Assembly (NCBI RefSeq): GCF_016756535.1
Contig: NZ_AP023247.1
Location: forward strand, 5,952,501 to 6,016,500
Direction of reading: 5' to 3'
Origin: Mesorhizobium sp. 131-2-1
Lineage (GTDB): Bacteria > Pseudomonadota > Alphaproteobacteria > Rhizobiales > Rhizobiaceae
DNA: 64,000 bases
Made by a program: the position numbers and the translations under genes. A model generated the notes under the pieces. That model saw only the letters and a program-made list of their open reading frames with translations, did no database searches and had not been told where the DNA came from. Numbering within the stretch: the first letter of the stretch is position 1; every line of letters starts with the position of its first letter. This document shows, in pieces, positions 51,128-61,064 of the stretch.

Positions 51128-52267
51128 CTACCGCGTCAGCACGACGCCGGCGTCGGGCCGGAAGGAGACCCAGGCGCGGTCGTGCCAGGTCAGCGGGTCC
51201 TCGGTGATGCGCGAGGCGTTCAAGGCGCTCGCCCGCACCATCTGCCCGTCGTCGAGCCTGACGTGATAGACGGTCATGTCGCCGAGATAGGCGACGTCGT
51301 AGACTTCGCCTTCGAGTGCGTTGACGGCATCCGCCGGCTTCTTTGACGAAACCTTGATCTTCTCCGGCCTGATGGCAAAGACGATGTCGGCGCCGGCCGC
51401 GGTATCGCCGCCATTCTCGACGACGATCTGGGCTCCGGTCACCCCGGTGATGCGTGTCGTGTTCGCCGCCCGCTCGGCAACCTTGCCCTCGAACATGTTC
51501 ACGTTGCCGACGAAATGGGCGACGAAGCGGGAGGTGGGGGCTTCATAGACTTCCGCCGGCGTCGCAACCTGCATGACCTCGCCCCTGTCCATGATGGCGA
51601 TGCGGTCGGCCATGGTCATCGCTTCTTCCTGGTCGTGGGTGACGACGACGAAGGTGAGGCCGAGCTCCTGCTGCAGGTCCATCAGTTCGAACTGCGTTTC
51701 CTCGCGCAGCTTCTTGTCCAGCGCGCCGAGCGGCTCGTCGAGCAAGAGAACCTTCGGGCGCTTGGCGACCGAGCGGGCGAGCGCGACACGCTGGCGCTGG
51801 CCGCCCGACAATTGGTGCGGCTTGCGCTTGGCGAACTGCTCGAGCTTGACCAGCTTCAGCATCTCGGCGACGCGCCTTTCGATGTCGGGGGCTGGCATGC
51901 CCTCCTGCTTGAGGCCGAAGGCGATGTTCTTCTCCACCGTCATGTGCGGGAACAGCGCATAGGACTGGAACATCATGTTGACCGGCCGCCGGTAGGGCGG
52001 GATGCCGCGCAGGTCCTGGCCGTCGAGCAGGATGCGCCCGGCGGTCGGCTCCTCGAAGCCGGCGAGCATCCTCAGCAGCGTCGACTTTCCACAGCCGGAT
52101 GCGCCGAGCAGCGCGAAGAACTCGCGCTCGAAGATGGTCAGCGACAGGTTGTTGACGGCGGTGAAGTCACCGAACTTCTTGGTGACATTGTCGAACTGGA
52201 TATAGGGCTTGGCGTTCGGATCGTTCCACGGCGCGAAGTCCCTGCGGATGCTGCCAAGCGATTTCAT
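51128..52267 (-). CDS. potG: Putrescine ABC transporter ATPase PotG
   Basis: 379 residues from ATG 52267; an ATG ten codons earlier is in frame but the site GGAGTG fits 52267. Walker A is GASGCGKST, signature LSGGQ, Walker B VLLLDEP and the His switch VVVTHDQEEAM. The C-terminal TOBE domain follows (FAIRPEKIKVSSKK...). This is the PotA/PotG group. It lies 234 bases after potF, a gap filled by two tandem palindromic repeats, and nine bases before potH. Confidence 0.93.
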   Translation of the reverse strand: MKSLGSIRRDFAPWNDPNAKPYIQFDNVTKKFGDFTAVNNLSLTIFEREFFALLGASGCGKSTLLRMLAGFEEPTAGRILLDGQDLRGIPPYRRPVNMMFQSYALFPHMTVEKNIAFGLKQEGMPAPDIERRVAEMLKLVKLEQFAKRKPHQLSGGQRQRVALARSVAKRPKVLLLDEPLGALDKKLREETQFELMDLQQELGLTFVVVTHDQEEAMTMADRIAIMDRGEVMQVATPAEVYEAPTSRFVAHFVGNVNMFEGKVAERAANTTRITGVTGAQIVVENGGDTAAGADIVFAIRPEKIKVSSKKPADAVNALEGEVYDVAYLGDMTVYHVRLDDGQMVRASALNASRITEDPLTWHDRAWVSFRPDAGVVLTR

Positions 52268-52341
52268 GTCCCCACTCCGTCCTGTTTTCTTCCCCAAGGA
52301 GTGGTTCGGCTCTCGATAGAACCGTCGAACCGCTCCGGATA

Positions 52342-52451
52342 TTTTCTACGCAATTCCGGTCGGAAAACCGCTCCGCGCTTTTCCTGGAATTGCTCTTCTT
52401 TTCTACGCAATTCCGGACGGAAAACCGCTCCGCACTTTTCCTGGAATTGCT
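52342..52451. repeat. Tandem pair of 53-base palindromic repeats between potF and potG
   Basis: Copies at 52342-52394 and 52399-52451 differ at two bases. Each can fold as CAATTCC...GGAATTG. Elements of this look are dispersed in Mesorhizobium genomes. Here, the hairpins follow the binding-protein gene within the operon, where they could stabilise its mRNA or reduce read-through into potG. Confidence 0.75.
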
Positions 52452-52500
52452 TTAGGCGACGCGACCCCGGCGGCCAGGCGCCGGGGTCGTGCCAGGTCGC

Positions 52501-53598
52501 CTACTGGCCGGTGACGATCTTGGTCCAGGTCCGCGTGATGACGCGCTGGGTCTTGGGATCGTATGGCTGGACGGTGTAGAGCTTCTGCAGGGTCGCGGCG
52601 TCCGGATAGATCGCCGGATCGTCCAGGATCGCCTTGTCGACGAATTGCTGCGAGGCCTTGTTGCCGTTCGCGTACAGCACATAGTTGGACGATTTGGCGA
52701 TCACTTCCGGCTTCATCATGTAGTTGAGGAACTCATGCGCCTCGGCGACATGCGGCGCATCGGCCGGGATCGCCATCTGATCGAACCACATCTGGGCGCC
52801 TTCCTTCGGCACCGAATATCCGATCTCGACGCCCTGCTTGGCCTCGACGGCGCGGTTGCGCGCCTGGAAGACGTCGCCCGACCAGCCGACCGCCAGGCAG
52901 ATGTCGCCGTTGGCCAGCGCGTTGATGTATTCGGACGAATGGAACTTGCGAATATACGGCCGGACCTTCAGCAGCGCCTCCTCCGCCTTGGCGATGTCGT
53001 CGGGCGAGGTGCTGTTCGGGTCGAGGCCGAGATATTTCAGCGCCGCCGGGATGATGTCGGCCGGCGAATCCAGAACATAGACGCCGCAATCCTTCAGCTT
53101 GGCCAGTGTATCCGGATTGAAGAACGTATCCCAGCTGTCGATCTTGTCGGAGCCGAGGGCCGCCTGCACCTTCTTGATGTTGTAGCCGATGCCGACGGTG
53201 CCCCACATGTAGTTGATCGAATACTCGTTGCCGGGATCGTATTTGGCGGTACGCTCGAGGACGGTGTCCCACATGTTCGACAGGTTCGGCAGCTTCGACT
53301 TGTCGAGCTTCTGGAACACGCCGGCCTGGATCTGGCGGGCAAGGAAGTTGCCGCTGGGCACGACGACGTCATAACCGCTGCCGCCGGCCAAAAGCTTGGT
53401 TTCGAGGATCTCGTTGGAATCGAACGTGTCGTAGACGACCTTGATGCCGGTTTCCTTGGTGAAATCGTCGATAATCGAACTGTCGATGTAGTCGGACCAG
53501 TTGAAGACGTTGACGACGCGGTCTTCGGCGTGGCCGCCGATGGTGAAAAGCGTCAGGAATGCCGAGGTCGCCGAAAGCCAGAGCGCTTTGCGGGTCAT
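52501..53598 (-). CDS. potF: Putrescine-binding periplasmic protein PotF
   Basis: 365 residues from ATG 53598 with AAGGAG six bases upstream. The signal peptide ends near GGHA (residue 24). The mature chain has the PotD/PotF pattern: VVNVFNWSDYIDSSIIDDFT, YDTFDSNEILETKLLAGGSG, YDVVVPSGNFLARQIQ and NYMWGTVGIGYN, with ligand residues in CLAVGWSGDVFQA. The W-S-D-Y and D-S-N-E segments match the polyamine pocket. It is the first gene of potFGHI and should be the most expressed. Confidence 0.92.
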   Translation of the reverse strand: MTRKALWLSATSAFLTLFTIGGHAEDRVVNVFNWSDYIDSSIIDDFTKETGIKVVYDTFDSNEILETKLLAGGSGYDVVVPSGNFLARQIQAGVFQKLDKSKLPNLSNMWDTVLERTAKYDPGNEYSINYMWGTVGIGYNIKKVQAALGSDKIDSWDTFFNPDTLAKLKDCGVYVLDSPADIIPAALKYLGLDPNSTSPDDIAKAEEALLKVRPYIRKFHSSEYINALANGDICLAVGWSGDVFQARNRAVEAKQGVEIGYSVPKEGAQMWFDQMAIPADAPHVAEAHEFLNYMMKPEVIAKSSNYVLYANGNKASQQFVDKAILDDPAIYPDAATLQKLYTVQPYDPKTQRVITRTWTKIVTGQ

Positions 53599-53956
53599 GC
53601 TGTTCTCCTTTGGTGAGTGTTCCGTCGCCAATCCGTCGCGGCCTGCGCGCGGTTGGGCATTTGCTTCAGATTATTGAGCTTTCCAGAGAGCGACAAGCGC
53701 GAACGGCCGGCAGCGCGGCGGTCCGGTACAAGGCCGATGAAAGCTTTGGGCCGTTGCCGTGGCCTGGGGGATGTGCCGACGTCGTCAGAGGCTTTCGCCA
53801 TGGCGCGGGCAGGGATACGACGATGTGGTCCGGTTCCGATTGGACCGGCATTGAGACTTGGCAAGATACGCCTGTCTTGTTGTTGCCGTGCCCCTAGCCT
53901 GCCCGCCCGGCGGCGACGTTGTCAATGGCTCATCGCGCTTTGGCTTGTGCGCTGCA
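53599..53956. other. 358-base gap upstream of potF, no supported gene
   Basis: Holds the potF promoter region and the 3' end of the EamA gene's transcript. Short frames on both strands lack ribosome sites and family resemblance. No clear operator or hairpin was identified. Confidence 0.5.
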
Positions 53957-54919
53957 TCAATTAGGGGATGGCAGTCCGGTGACGCCCGGCCGCTCGGGGC
54001 GCGCCTGGCGCTTGAACTCGAGCCCGATATGGACGAGCAGCGCCGTGACGACGACCGTGCCGCCGATAATGGTGCGCGCCGACGGCACCTCGGAATGCAC
54101 GAGCCAGACCCAGATCGGGCCGAGGATCGGCTCGAACGTGCCGAGCAGCGCGGCGATCGCCGCCGGGACAAGGCGGGCGCCGGTGGCGAAGAAGGCGAGG
54201 CCGACGCCGAGGTTGAGGACGCCGAAGGCGAACAGGAATGCCATGTCGCGGCCGGAAACGGCGAATTCCGATGCCTGGGTGGCAGCGAATGCGCCGGCGA
54301 GCAGCGCGCCCAGGCAATTGGCCGGCGTCATGCGCACATGGGCGAAGCGGCGGGTGATCACGGTGGCGATCGAGAACATGCAGGCGATCAGCAGCGCCAG
54401 GCCGTCGCCGACCGGAGACACGGCGCCATCGAGCGATTCCGAGACCATTATGGCGACGCCGGCGATGACGGCGGCGATCGCCACCCAGGTCGCCGCCGCC
54501 ACCCGCTCGCGAAACAGCACCCAGGCAAGCAGCGCCGCCAGCAGCGGCACGCCGGCCTGCATCAGGAGGATGTTGGCGACGGTGGTGTAGGAAAGCGCCA
54601 CGATGAAGGAGGTCGAGGCGGTGGCGAAGCAGACCGCGACGGCAAGGCCGGGCAGGCCCATGTCGTAAAACAGCCTTGCCGTGCCCCGCCAGCCATCGCG
54701 CCAGACCATGAAGCAGAGCAGGAAGGCCACCGCCCAGAGCGAGCGCCAGAACACGATCGTCCAGTTGTCGGTGATATCGATGAAGCGGGCGATGGTGCCG
54801 CCAAAGCTCCACATCAGCGCCGACAGGAACACCAGCAGCATGCCGAGTCGCTCGTCGCCAGGCGAGATGGCTGGGCGCGGCGAGGCGGCAGGCGAAGCGG
54901 GCGATGCGGCGTCGGTCAT
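53957..54919 (-). CDS. EamA/DMT-family transporter
   Basis: 320 residues from ATG 54919. The N-terminal 25 residues are Ala/Pro/Ser-rich, then ten membrane helices in two EamA repeats: LGMLLVFLSALMWSFGGTIA ... ILLMQAGVPLLAALLAWVLF and ALLIACMFSIATVITRRFAH ... ALLGTFEPILGPIWVWLVHS. Family members export amino acids or other metabolites; the substrate is unknown. The same frame is open far upstream across the next gene, but that is a shadow. It is not clearly in an operon with neighbours. Confidence 0.88.
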   Translation of the reverse strand: MTDAASPASPAASPRPAISPGDERLGMLLVFLSALMWSFGGTIARFIDITDNWTIVFWRSLWAVAFLLCFMVWRDGWRGTARLFYDMGLPGLAVAVCFATASTSFIVALSYTTVANILLMQAGVPLLAALLAWVLFRERVAAATWVAIAAVIAGVAIMVSESLDGAVSPVGDGLALLIACMFSIATVITRRFAHVRMTPANCLGALLAGAFAATQASEFAVSGRDMAFLFAFGVLNLGVGLAFFATGARLVPAAIAALLGTFEPILGPIWVWLVHSEVPSARTIIGGTVVVTALLVHIGLEFKRQARPERPGVTGLPSPN

Positions 54920-55089
54920 GGTTGCGACTGTCGGCGATTTCGGGGCGGCACGATGCGCGATGGGCGACAGAAATGCGCCGCATTCGCCTAGCGCATCGGC
55001 GGCTGCAAGACGTGATCCAGCCGCGCATTCCGTTTGGCGCACTGGGGCACCAGCGGGAGCAACAGGTCCTGCCCGGGCCGATATCCCGG

Positions 55090-55992
55090 TTAGGAGGAGG
55101 CGTCGCGGTTGCGTCGAATGAGCCGCCAAAGGCCGGCCAGGGGGACCAGCAGAATCACGCCGAACTTCTTCAGCGCAATCAGCGCCACCGCCAGCAGGCC
55201 CGCCTTCGCCGCCAGCTTGCCGGCAATGAGACCGCCGATACCGACGGCGGCGACGGTGTCGAAGCCTGGCCTGAAATCGACATACTTCTTGCCGGGGCTG
55301 AAGGTTGCGAGGCCGAGAACCTCGTCCAGGCTTTGCCTGATCTCCGGCAGTTGCTCCACCGTGGCAATGTAGCTCATCACGAAAACACCCTCCCGGCCGA
55401 GAAAGCGCACATCGTAGTTGAGCGTGTGGACGGCATCGGTTCCGAACTGCAATTCCTTGGCCCAGTGCAGACGTTTGTTGACGGCATCGTAGACCGGCGG
55501 CGAGGCCCACCCGATCAAGGTGACGGGCGGAAATCCGTCCTTCACCCTTTGATCGTTGGCGGACAGGGTGTCTTCCTGCATGCCGCGCAGCAATTCGGCG
55601 TAGTCGATGGACGCGGCGTCGCTGTCATCGACATAGCCGATCTTCTCCCAGCGCAGCTCAATGCCCCAATTGTTCTCGGCGATGGGATCAAGGCTGGCCG
55701 GGAAAATCATACCAACGGAGTCGGCACCGGCATCTGGCGGATTGCCCCAGGCCTCGGTCAGGACAGAGGCCGTGTCCTTCTTGTCCAGGAAGTAAAACTT
55801 GCCCTTGAGGTCGAGGTGCACGCCTTCGGCGAGATCAATCGCTCCGGTCCTGGGCTCGATCTTGTCGAGGAACGCCTTGCCGGCATCATTGTACTGTTGG
55901 TACGATTTGAAGAATTCCGAGGATTTCTCCGCAAATACGGGTGAGGCCGAAAGGGCAAGCGTCAGCCCGAGCCAAAAAACCGTCCTGTTCAT
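55090..55992 (-). CDS. DUF2167 membrane-anchored protein
   Basis: 300 residues. The signal peptide (residues 1-21) ends PVFA. The periplasmic DUF2167 domain includes FYFLDKKDTASVLTEAWGNP, ENNWGIELRWEKIGYVDDSD, LIGWASPPVYDAVNKRLHWA and FVMSYIATVEQLPEI. One or two C-terminal helices (about 245-290, AKAGLLAVALIALKKFGVIL) anchor it, ending in RRNRDASS. Members are uncharacterised; some occur near stress genes. Here it is a single gene. Confidence 0.85.
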   Translation of the reverse strand: MNRTVFWLGLTLALSASPVFAEKSSEFFKSYQQYNDAGKAFLDKIEPRTGAIDLAEGVHLDLKGKFYFLDKKDTASVLTEAWGNPPDAGADSVGMIFPASLDPIAENNWGIELRWEKIGYVDDSDAASIDYAELLRGMQEDTLSANDQRVKDGFPPVTLIGWASPPVYDAVNKRLHWAKELQFGTDAVHTLNYDVRFLGREGVFVMSYIATVEQLPEIRQSLDEVLGLATFSPGKKYVDFRPGFDTVAAVGIGGLIAGKLAAKAGLLAVALIALKKFGVILLVPLAGLWRLIRRNRDASS

Positions 55993-56142
55993 CGCCGACC
56001 CCCAGCCCTGCGCAATTCGTTTTTGATATCGCGGAGCCGATGCTTAATCAATATTGCCGTCGGCAATATTGTGTAGAGAAGTCTCCGTTTGTTGTTTTTG
56101 CGAGAGCGGTTGAACTTCCCCGACCGGCCAGCGGTACCTGCG

Positions 56143-57588
56143 TCACTGGAAATCGAAGGCGCTAAGGCCGGTCACCATCTCGTCGAGGCCGAGCGGCCGT
56201 GTCACCGGCGGCTCGGCGCGCGCCAGGCAGCCGATGCGCTCACAGAGCCGGCAGGCAGGCCCCACCGGCGTGGCAGTGGCGACGCCCTGCCCGGCCTTGC
56301 CGCCCGCCGTCCCCGGAAGGGCGCCGCCATAGACGATCTCGTCGCGGAAGCCGATGTCGCAGCCGATCAGCAGCGCCGTGCGGCGCGGCCGCTCCGAGAA
56401 CGCGCCCTGCGGCCCCTCGAGCGTGCGGGCGATGCAGAGGAATTCGGCGCCGTCTGGCATTTCCACCGCTTCGACCAGGATCTGGCCGGGCTGGGTGAAA
56501 GCGGCGTGGACCGGAAGCTTCGGACAGCCGCCACCGAAGCGGCTTTGCGGAAAGCCCTGGCTGCCCGCCTTGCGGAAGCGGTTGCCGGCATTGTCGACCT
56601 CGAGCATGAAGAACGGCACGCCGGAGAGGCCGGGACGCTGCAGCATGGTCAGTCGGTTGGCCGCCTGCTCGAAGGACACGCCGAAGCGCGAGCGCAGAAC
56701 GTCGATGTCGTAGCGGGCGCGCAGCGCAGCGGCATGGAAGGCCTGATAGGGCATCATCAGTGCGTGGGCGGCGTAGCGGCCGAGCTCGAAGCGGGCGAGC
56801 CGGCGGGCCTCGTCGGTGGTCAGCTTGAGCGCTTGGATCTCGCCGGCGACCGCGACCGTCATGCGGATCAGCGAGGCCTCCATTGCCACCTCGCGCAATT
56901 GGTCGAATGGCGACAGCCGCTCGGACAGGAACAGGCGCTGCGAGTGGCGGTCGTAGCGGCGGCGCCAGTTCGGCATGGTGGCCACCGGCAGCACCTTGAC
57001 GACGATGCCGTATTCGCGCCTCAGCCAGGCTTTCAGCGCGCCAAACAGATCGTCGCCGGGGTCGAGCAGCGCGGTGAAGGCCTCGGCCTCTTCCTCCAGC
57101 GCGGCGAAATGGTTCGGCCGGCGCTCGAAGATCTCATGCACCTCGTCGACCGGCAGGCGGGCGCCGGACAGCGCGGTGGCGCGGCCCTCGCGCGCCAGGA
57201 GCTCGTTGAGATCGGAAAGCCGCTCGGCCTGCTCTCGATAGGCGCGGAACAGTTTCACCATCGCGGCGGATGCATTGGGGGCCGCTTCGGCGAGCTCGAT
57301 CAGCTCCTGGTCGCCTGGCAGTTCGGCCGACAGCAGCGGGTCGCCGAACACTTCCTTGAGCGCAGAGATCGACCCCTTCGCCTCGCCCTGCAATTCATGC
57401 GGATCGACCTTGTAGACCGAGGCCAGCCTGAGGATCAGCTGCACCGTCAGCGGCCGCTGGTTACGCTCGATCAGGTTGAGATAGGACGGCGAGATGCCCA
57501 ACCCCTCGGCCATCGCCGTCTGGGTCAGGCCCTTGGCGTTGCGGATGCGGCGGATGCGCGGCCCGGCAAAGATCTTCTGGTCAGCCAC
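56143..57588 (-). CDS. Short-chain fatty acyl-type transcriptional regulator (XRE HTH, RamB/ScfR-like)
   Basis: 481 residues. An XRE helix-turn-helix occupies residues 8-65 (RIRRIRNAKGLTQTAMAEGL, GISPSYLNLIERNQRPLTVQ). The middle IrrE/ImmA-like domain lacks an HExxH motif. The C-terminal DUF2083 domain has a cysteine cluster (ACRLCERIGCLAR). RamB and ScfR proteins control acetate and propionate genes, including isocitrate lyase. It is divergent from aceA, 250 bases apart, which supports it as the aceA regulator; the ligand is inferred to be an acyl-CoA. Confidence 0.88.
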   Translation of the reverse strand: MADQKIFAGPRIRRIRNAKGLTQTAMAEGLGISPSYLNLIERNQRPLTVQLILRLASVYKVDPHELQGEAKGSISALKEVFGDPLLSAELPGDQELIELAEAAPNASAAMVKLFRAYREQAERLSDLNELLAREGRATALSGARLPVDEVHEIFERRPNHFAALEEEAEAFTALLDPGDDLFGALKAWLRREYGIVVKVLPVATMPNWRRRYDRHSQRLFLSERLSPFDQLREVAMEASLIRMTVAVAGEIQALKLTTDEARRLARFELGRYAAHALMMPYQAFHAAALRARYDIDVLRSRFGVSFEQAANRLTMLQRPGLSGVPFFMLEVDNAGNRFRKAGSQGFPQSRFGGGCPKLPVHAAFTQPGQILVEAVEMPDGAEFLCIARTLEGPQGAFSERPRRTALLIGCDIGFRDEIVYGGALPGTAGGKAGQGVATATPVGPACRLCERIGCLARAEPPVTRPLGLDEMVTGLSAFDFQ

Positions 57589-57838
57589 TCAAATCCATCC
57601 TTGACAGGAATTTACACGATTTGGCCGCGCTACTCTTGGCGGAGCCTTTTACAATCGTGACAAATTTACAGCGCTCGTCAGTCAAACGCAACACTGATTT
57701 TCCCTTATTTTCCGACGAAAGGTGCGGTTTTTCTGGCGTGTTTCGCAGTGCGGTGTAAATGATGTCACACACCGACGGCGCACAACTCCCATGGCGCGAC
57801 GTTTCCGAGAACCGGCATCGAATGAACTGGAGTATCCA
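57589..57838. promoter_or_regulatory. Divergent promoter region of the regulator and aceA
   Basis: The 250-base gap contains TTTACA three times (57611, 57648, 57665 region) and TGTAAA once (57752 region), one set near each gene. They are candidate sites for the RamB-like protein. Experimental support is lacking. Confidence 0.45.
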
Positions 57839-59128
<1,290 letters not shown>

Positions 59129-59193
59129 GCTGCCACAAAAGACGACCAACAGAGGAAACGCCCGAAGGGGCATAGGACACAAGGAGAAGACCA

Positions 59194-59436
59194 ATGGCAT
59201 CGATAAGCCGCGTCAAGGAAAGGGCCGAAGAGCAGTCCTCGGCCATGAGCGTCGACCAGCAGGCGACCATCCGCATGCTGGCCAATGATCTGCACAGGCT
59301 CAACCAGTCGGTGATGAAGGCGGTCGAGGCGGGCGTCTCCGTGGAGCTGGTGCGCTCGGCCAGGCATCACGGCGGCGACGGCAATTGGGGCGATCTTCTG
59401 ATTCCGGTGATCGTCACCCAACAGAGCCATAGCTGA
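59194..59436 (+). CDS. Small conserved-looking protein downstream of aceA
   Basis: 80 residues with ACAAGGAG five to nine bases before ATG 59194. It reads VKERAEEQSSAMSVDQQATI, RMLANDLHRLNQSVMKAVEAG then VRSARHHGGDGNWGDLLIPV; mostly helical, no signal or membrane helix. Its position 65 bases after aceA and the terminator that follows 46 bases later mark it as the second gene of the aceA transcript. I do not recognise its function. Confidence 0.75.
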   Translation: MASISRVKERAEEQSSAMSVDQQATIRMLANDLHRLNQSVMKAVEAGVSVELVRSARHHGGDGNWGDLLIPVIVTQQSHS

Positions 59437-59481
59437 CCGGACCTCACCACGCGATCGGTCGCGCAATCGTCGAATTCTGTC

Positions 59482-59507
59482 TCGCCCGCGCGGCAACGCG
59501 CGGGCGA
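59482..59507 (+). terminator. Hairpin ending the aceA transcript
   Basis: TCGCCCGCGCG, loop GCAA, CGCGCGGGCGA: an 11-bp perfect stem with a stable tetraloop at 59482-59507. A weak T-rich tail (CTTGCGTTTTG) follows. Confidence 0.7.
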
Positions 59508-59756
59508 CTTGCGTTTTGCACAGCCCGGCCACTACTGCCAGGAATAGAACTTGCACTAAATTTTAGCTTTTCTTGCTATATTCCGGATGTTAGCCATTTC
59601 AGCTTGACACCAGCGGCGATCTCACGCCAATTGTCCCTCAGGTTTCAACCCTGCATTGAAACAGAGACGAGTGCCCGCCCGCACATGAGCCCCAGCAATC
59701 GCGAGACCAGGACTGATAGACATTTGAATCTGGAAGGCCGCGGCGGTGGCGCCGAG

Positions 59757-60146
59757 ATGCTGACCGATTTTTCTCAGGTGCTGGTCGTCGGAAAGTCGCC
59801 GATAAACCGCGTCGTGGTGTCGAAAATCGTCGAGAAATCAGGACTGAAGCCGATTTCCGAATCGCCTGAAACGGCGGTGAAAGCCTTGCGCGGCCTCATT
59901 CCCGGCGCGATCGTGCTCGACGGCGGCGCCGACAACAAGGACTGCGATGCGCTGATCTCCGGAATAGACGCGCTCAGGCGGTTTTCGGGCAAGGCATTGC
60001 CTTCGGTGATCCTGCTTTCAACCAAGACTGGCACACCGGAGAGCCTGGGCCTCTCGAGCGTGATCGATGTCGTGGTCGCCAAGCCGATCACTCCCGAGAG
60101 GCTGCAACCGGTGATCGACCGCCTGATCGGGCTAGGCCGCGGCTAG
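59757..60146 (+). CDS. Single-domain response regulator
   Basis: A receiver domain of 129 residues from ATG 59757; the frame is open from 59604, with an ATG at 59685. The receiver fold is recognised by VLVVGKSPINRVVVSKIVEK, the phospho-acceptor Asp in GAIVLDGGADNKD, VILLSTKTG with the switch Thr/Ser, and the conserved Lys in VVAKPITPERLQPVI. The usual acidic pair after beta-1 is replaced by GKSP, so Mg binding may be impaired. No output domain and no kinase neighbour are present; it may be a phospho-sink or a degenerate receiver. Confidence 0.78.
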   Translation: MLTDFSQVLVVGKSPINRVVVSKIVEKSGLKPISESPETAVKALRGLIPGAIVLDGGADNKDCDALISGIDALRRFSGKALPSVILLSTKTGTPESLGLSSVIDVVVAKPITPERLQPVIDRLIGLGRG

Positions 60147-60184
60147 CGGAAGCCGGATCCGCCGGTTCGAACGCGGCGGCACCG

Positions 60185-60898
60185 TCAGCCCCTCGAAACG
60201 ATGCTTTCAATCAACGTCGGCAACTCGCCGAGATCGGCGATCTGGCGGAAACGCGGCGCGGCCTTCGGCGGCTCGACATGTTCGAGCACCCAGGTCAACT
60301 CGTGCGGCACGTGCACGCCCCAGCCGCCGGCGTCGATGACCGGAACGACATCGGATTTGAGCGAGTTGCCGACCATCATGCTTCTCTCCGGCCCGTCGCC
60401 ATGGTGGCTGAAGATGCGGGCATAGGTGGCCGCGCTCTTGTCGCTGACGATCTCGACGGCGTCGAACAGGTCGCCGAGGCCCGATTGCGCCAGCTTGCGT
60501 TCCTGGTCGAAGAGATCGCCCTTGGTGATCAGCACCAGGCGATAGGCGCCGGCCAGTTTCTCCACCGTCTCGCGCGCATGCGGCAGCGGCTCGATCGGAT
60601 GGCTGAGCATCTCGCGGCCGGCGGCAAGGATTTCGGCGACCACCGATCCCGGCACGCGGCCTGCGCTGATTTCGATCGCGGTTTCGATCATCGACAGGGT
60701 GAAGCCCTTGATGCCGAAGCCGTAGACGGCAAGGTTGCGCCTTTCCGCCTCTAGCAGCCGCGCCGAAATCTGCTCCGCCTCGCCATGCTCGGCCAGCAGT
60801 CCCGCGAAGCGCCTCTCGGTCAGGCGGAAGAACTGCTCGTTCTGCCACAGCGTGTCATCGGCATCGAAGCCTATCGTCGTCAATTCATGGCCGGCCAT
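60185..60898 (-). CDS. HAD-family hydrolase
   Basis: 237 residues from ATG 60898; an ATG ten codons earlier (60928) is also possible. HAD motif I is FDADDTLW, motif II VLITKGD, motif III Lys within DKSAATYARIF and motif IV GNSLKSDVVPVIDAG. A helical cap lies at about 20-95. This subgroup (YjjG-like) contains nucleotidases and phosphoglycolate phosphatases. The substrate is unknown. It is a single gene convergent with the response regulator. Confidence 0.88.
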   Translation of the reverse strand: MAGHELTTIGFDADDTLWQNEQFFRLTERRFAGLLAEHGEAEQISARLLEAERRNLAVYGFGIKGFTLSMIETAIEISAGRVPGSVVAEILAAGREMLSHPIEPLPHARETVEKLAGAYRLVLITKGDLFDQERKLAQSGLGDLFDAVEIVSDKSAATYARIFSHHGDGPERSMMVGNSLKSDVVPVIDAGGWGVHVPHELTWVLEHVEPPKAAPRFRQIADLGELPTLIESIVSRG

Positions 60899-61064
60899 GG
60901 CTGTCCTGCGTCCGGTGTCCGAGGTCATCGCATTTCGCGAGACGTCGAACCTAAGCCCGCCGCCGCGAATTTCAACCGCGGCGGCAATCGCACAAGGGGC
61001 TCCCCTTCCCTTCCATCGCCGGCCCCGGCTATACTTCACCATCCGCAACCCAATCTGGTGATTG

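Noticed and set aside
56089..57660. 523-codon open frame antisense to the fatty-acyl regulator
   Set aside because: Shadow; no domain seen, whereas the other strand has a clear helix-turn-helix and DUF2083.
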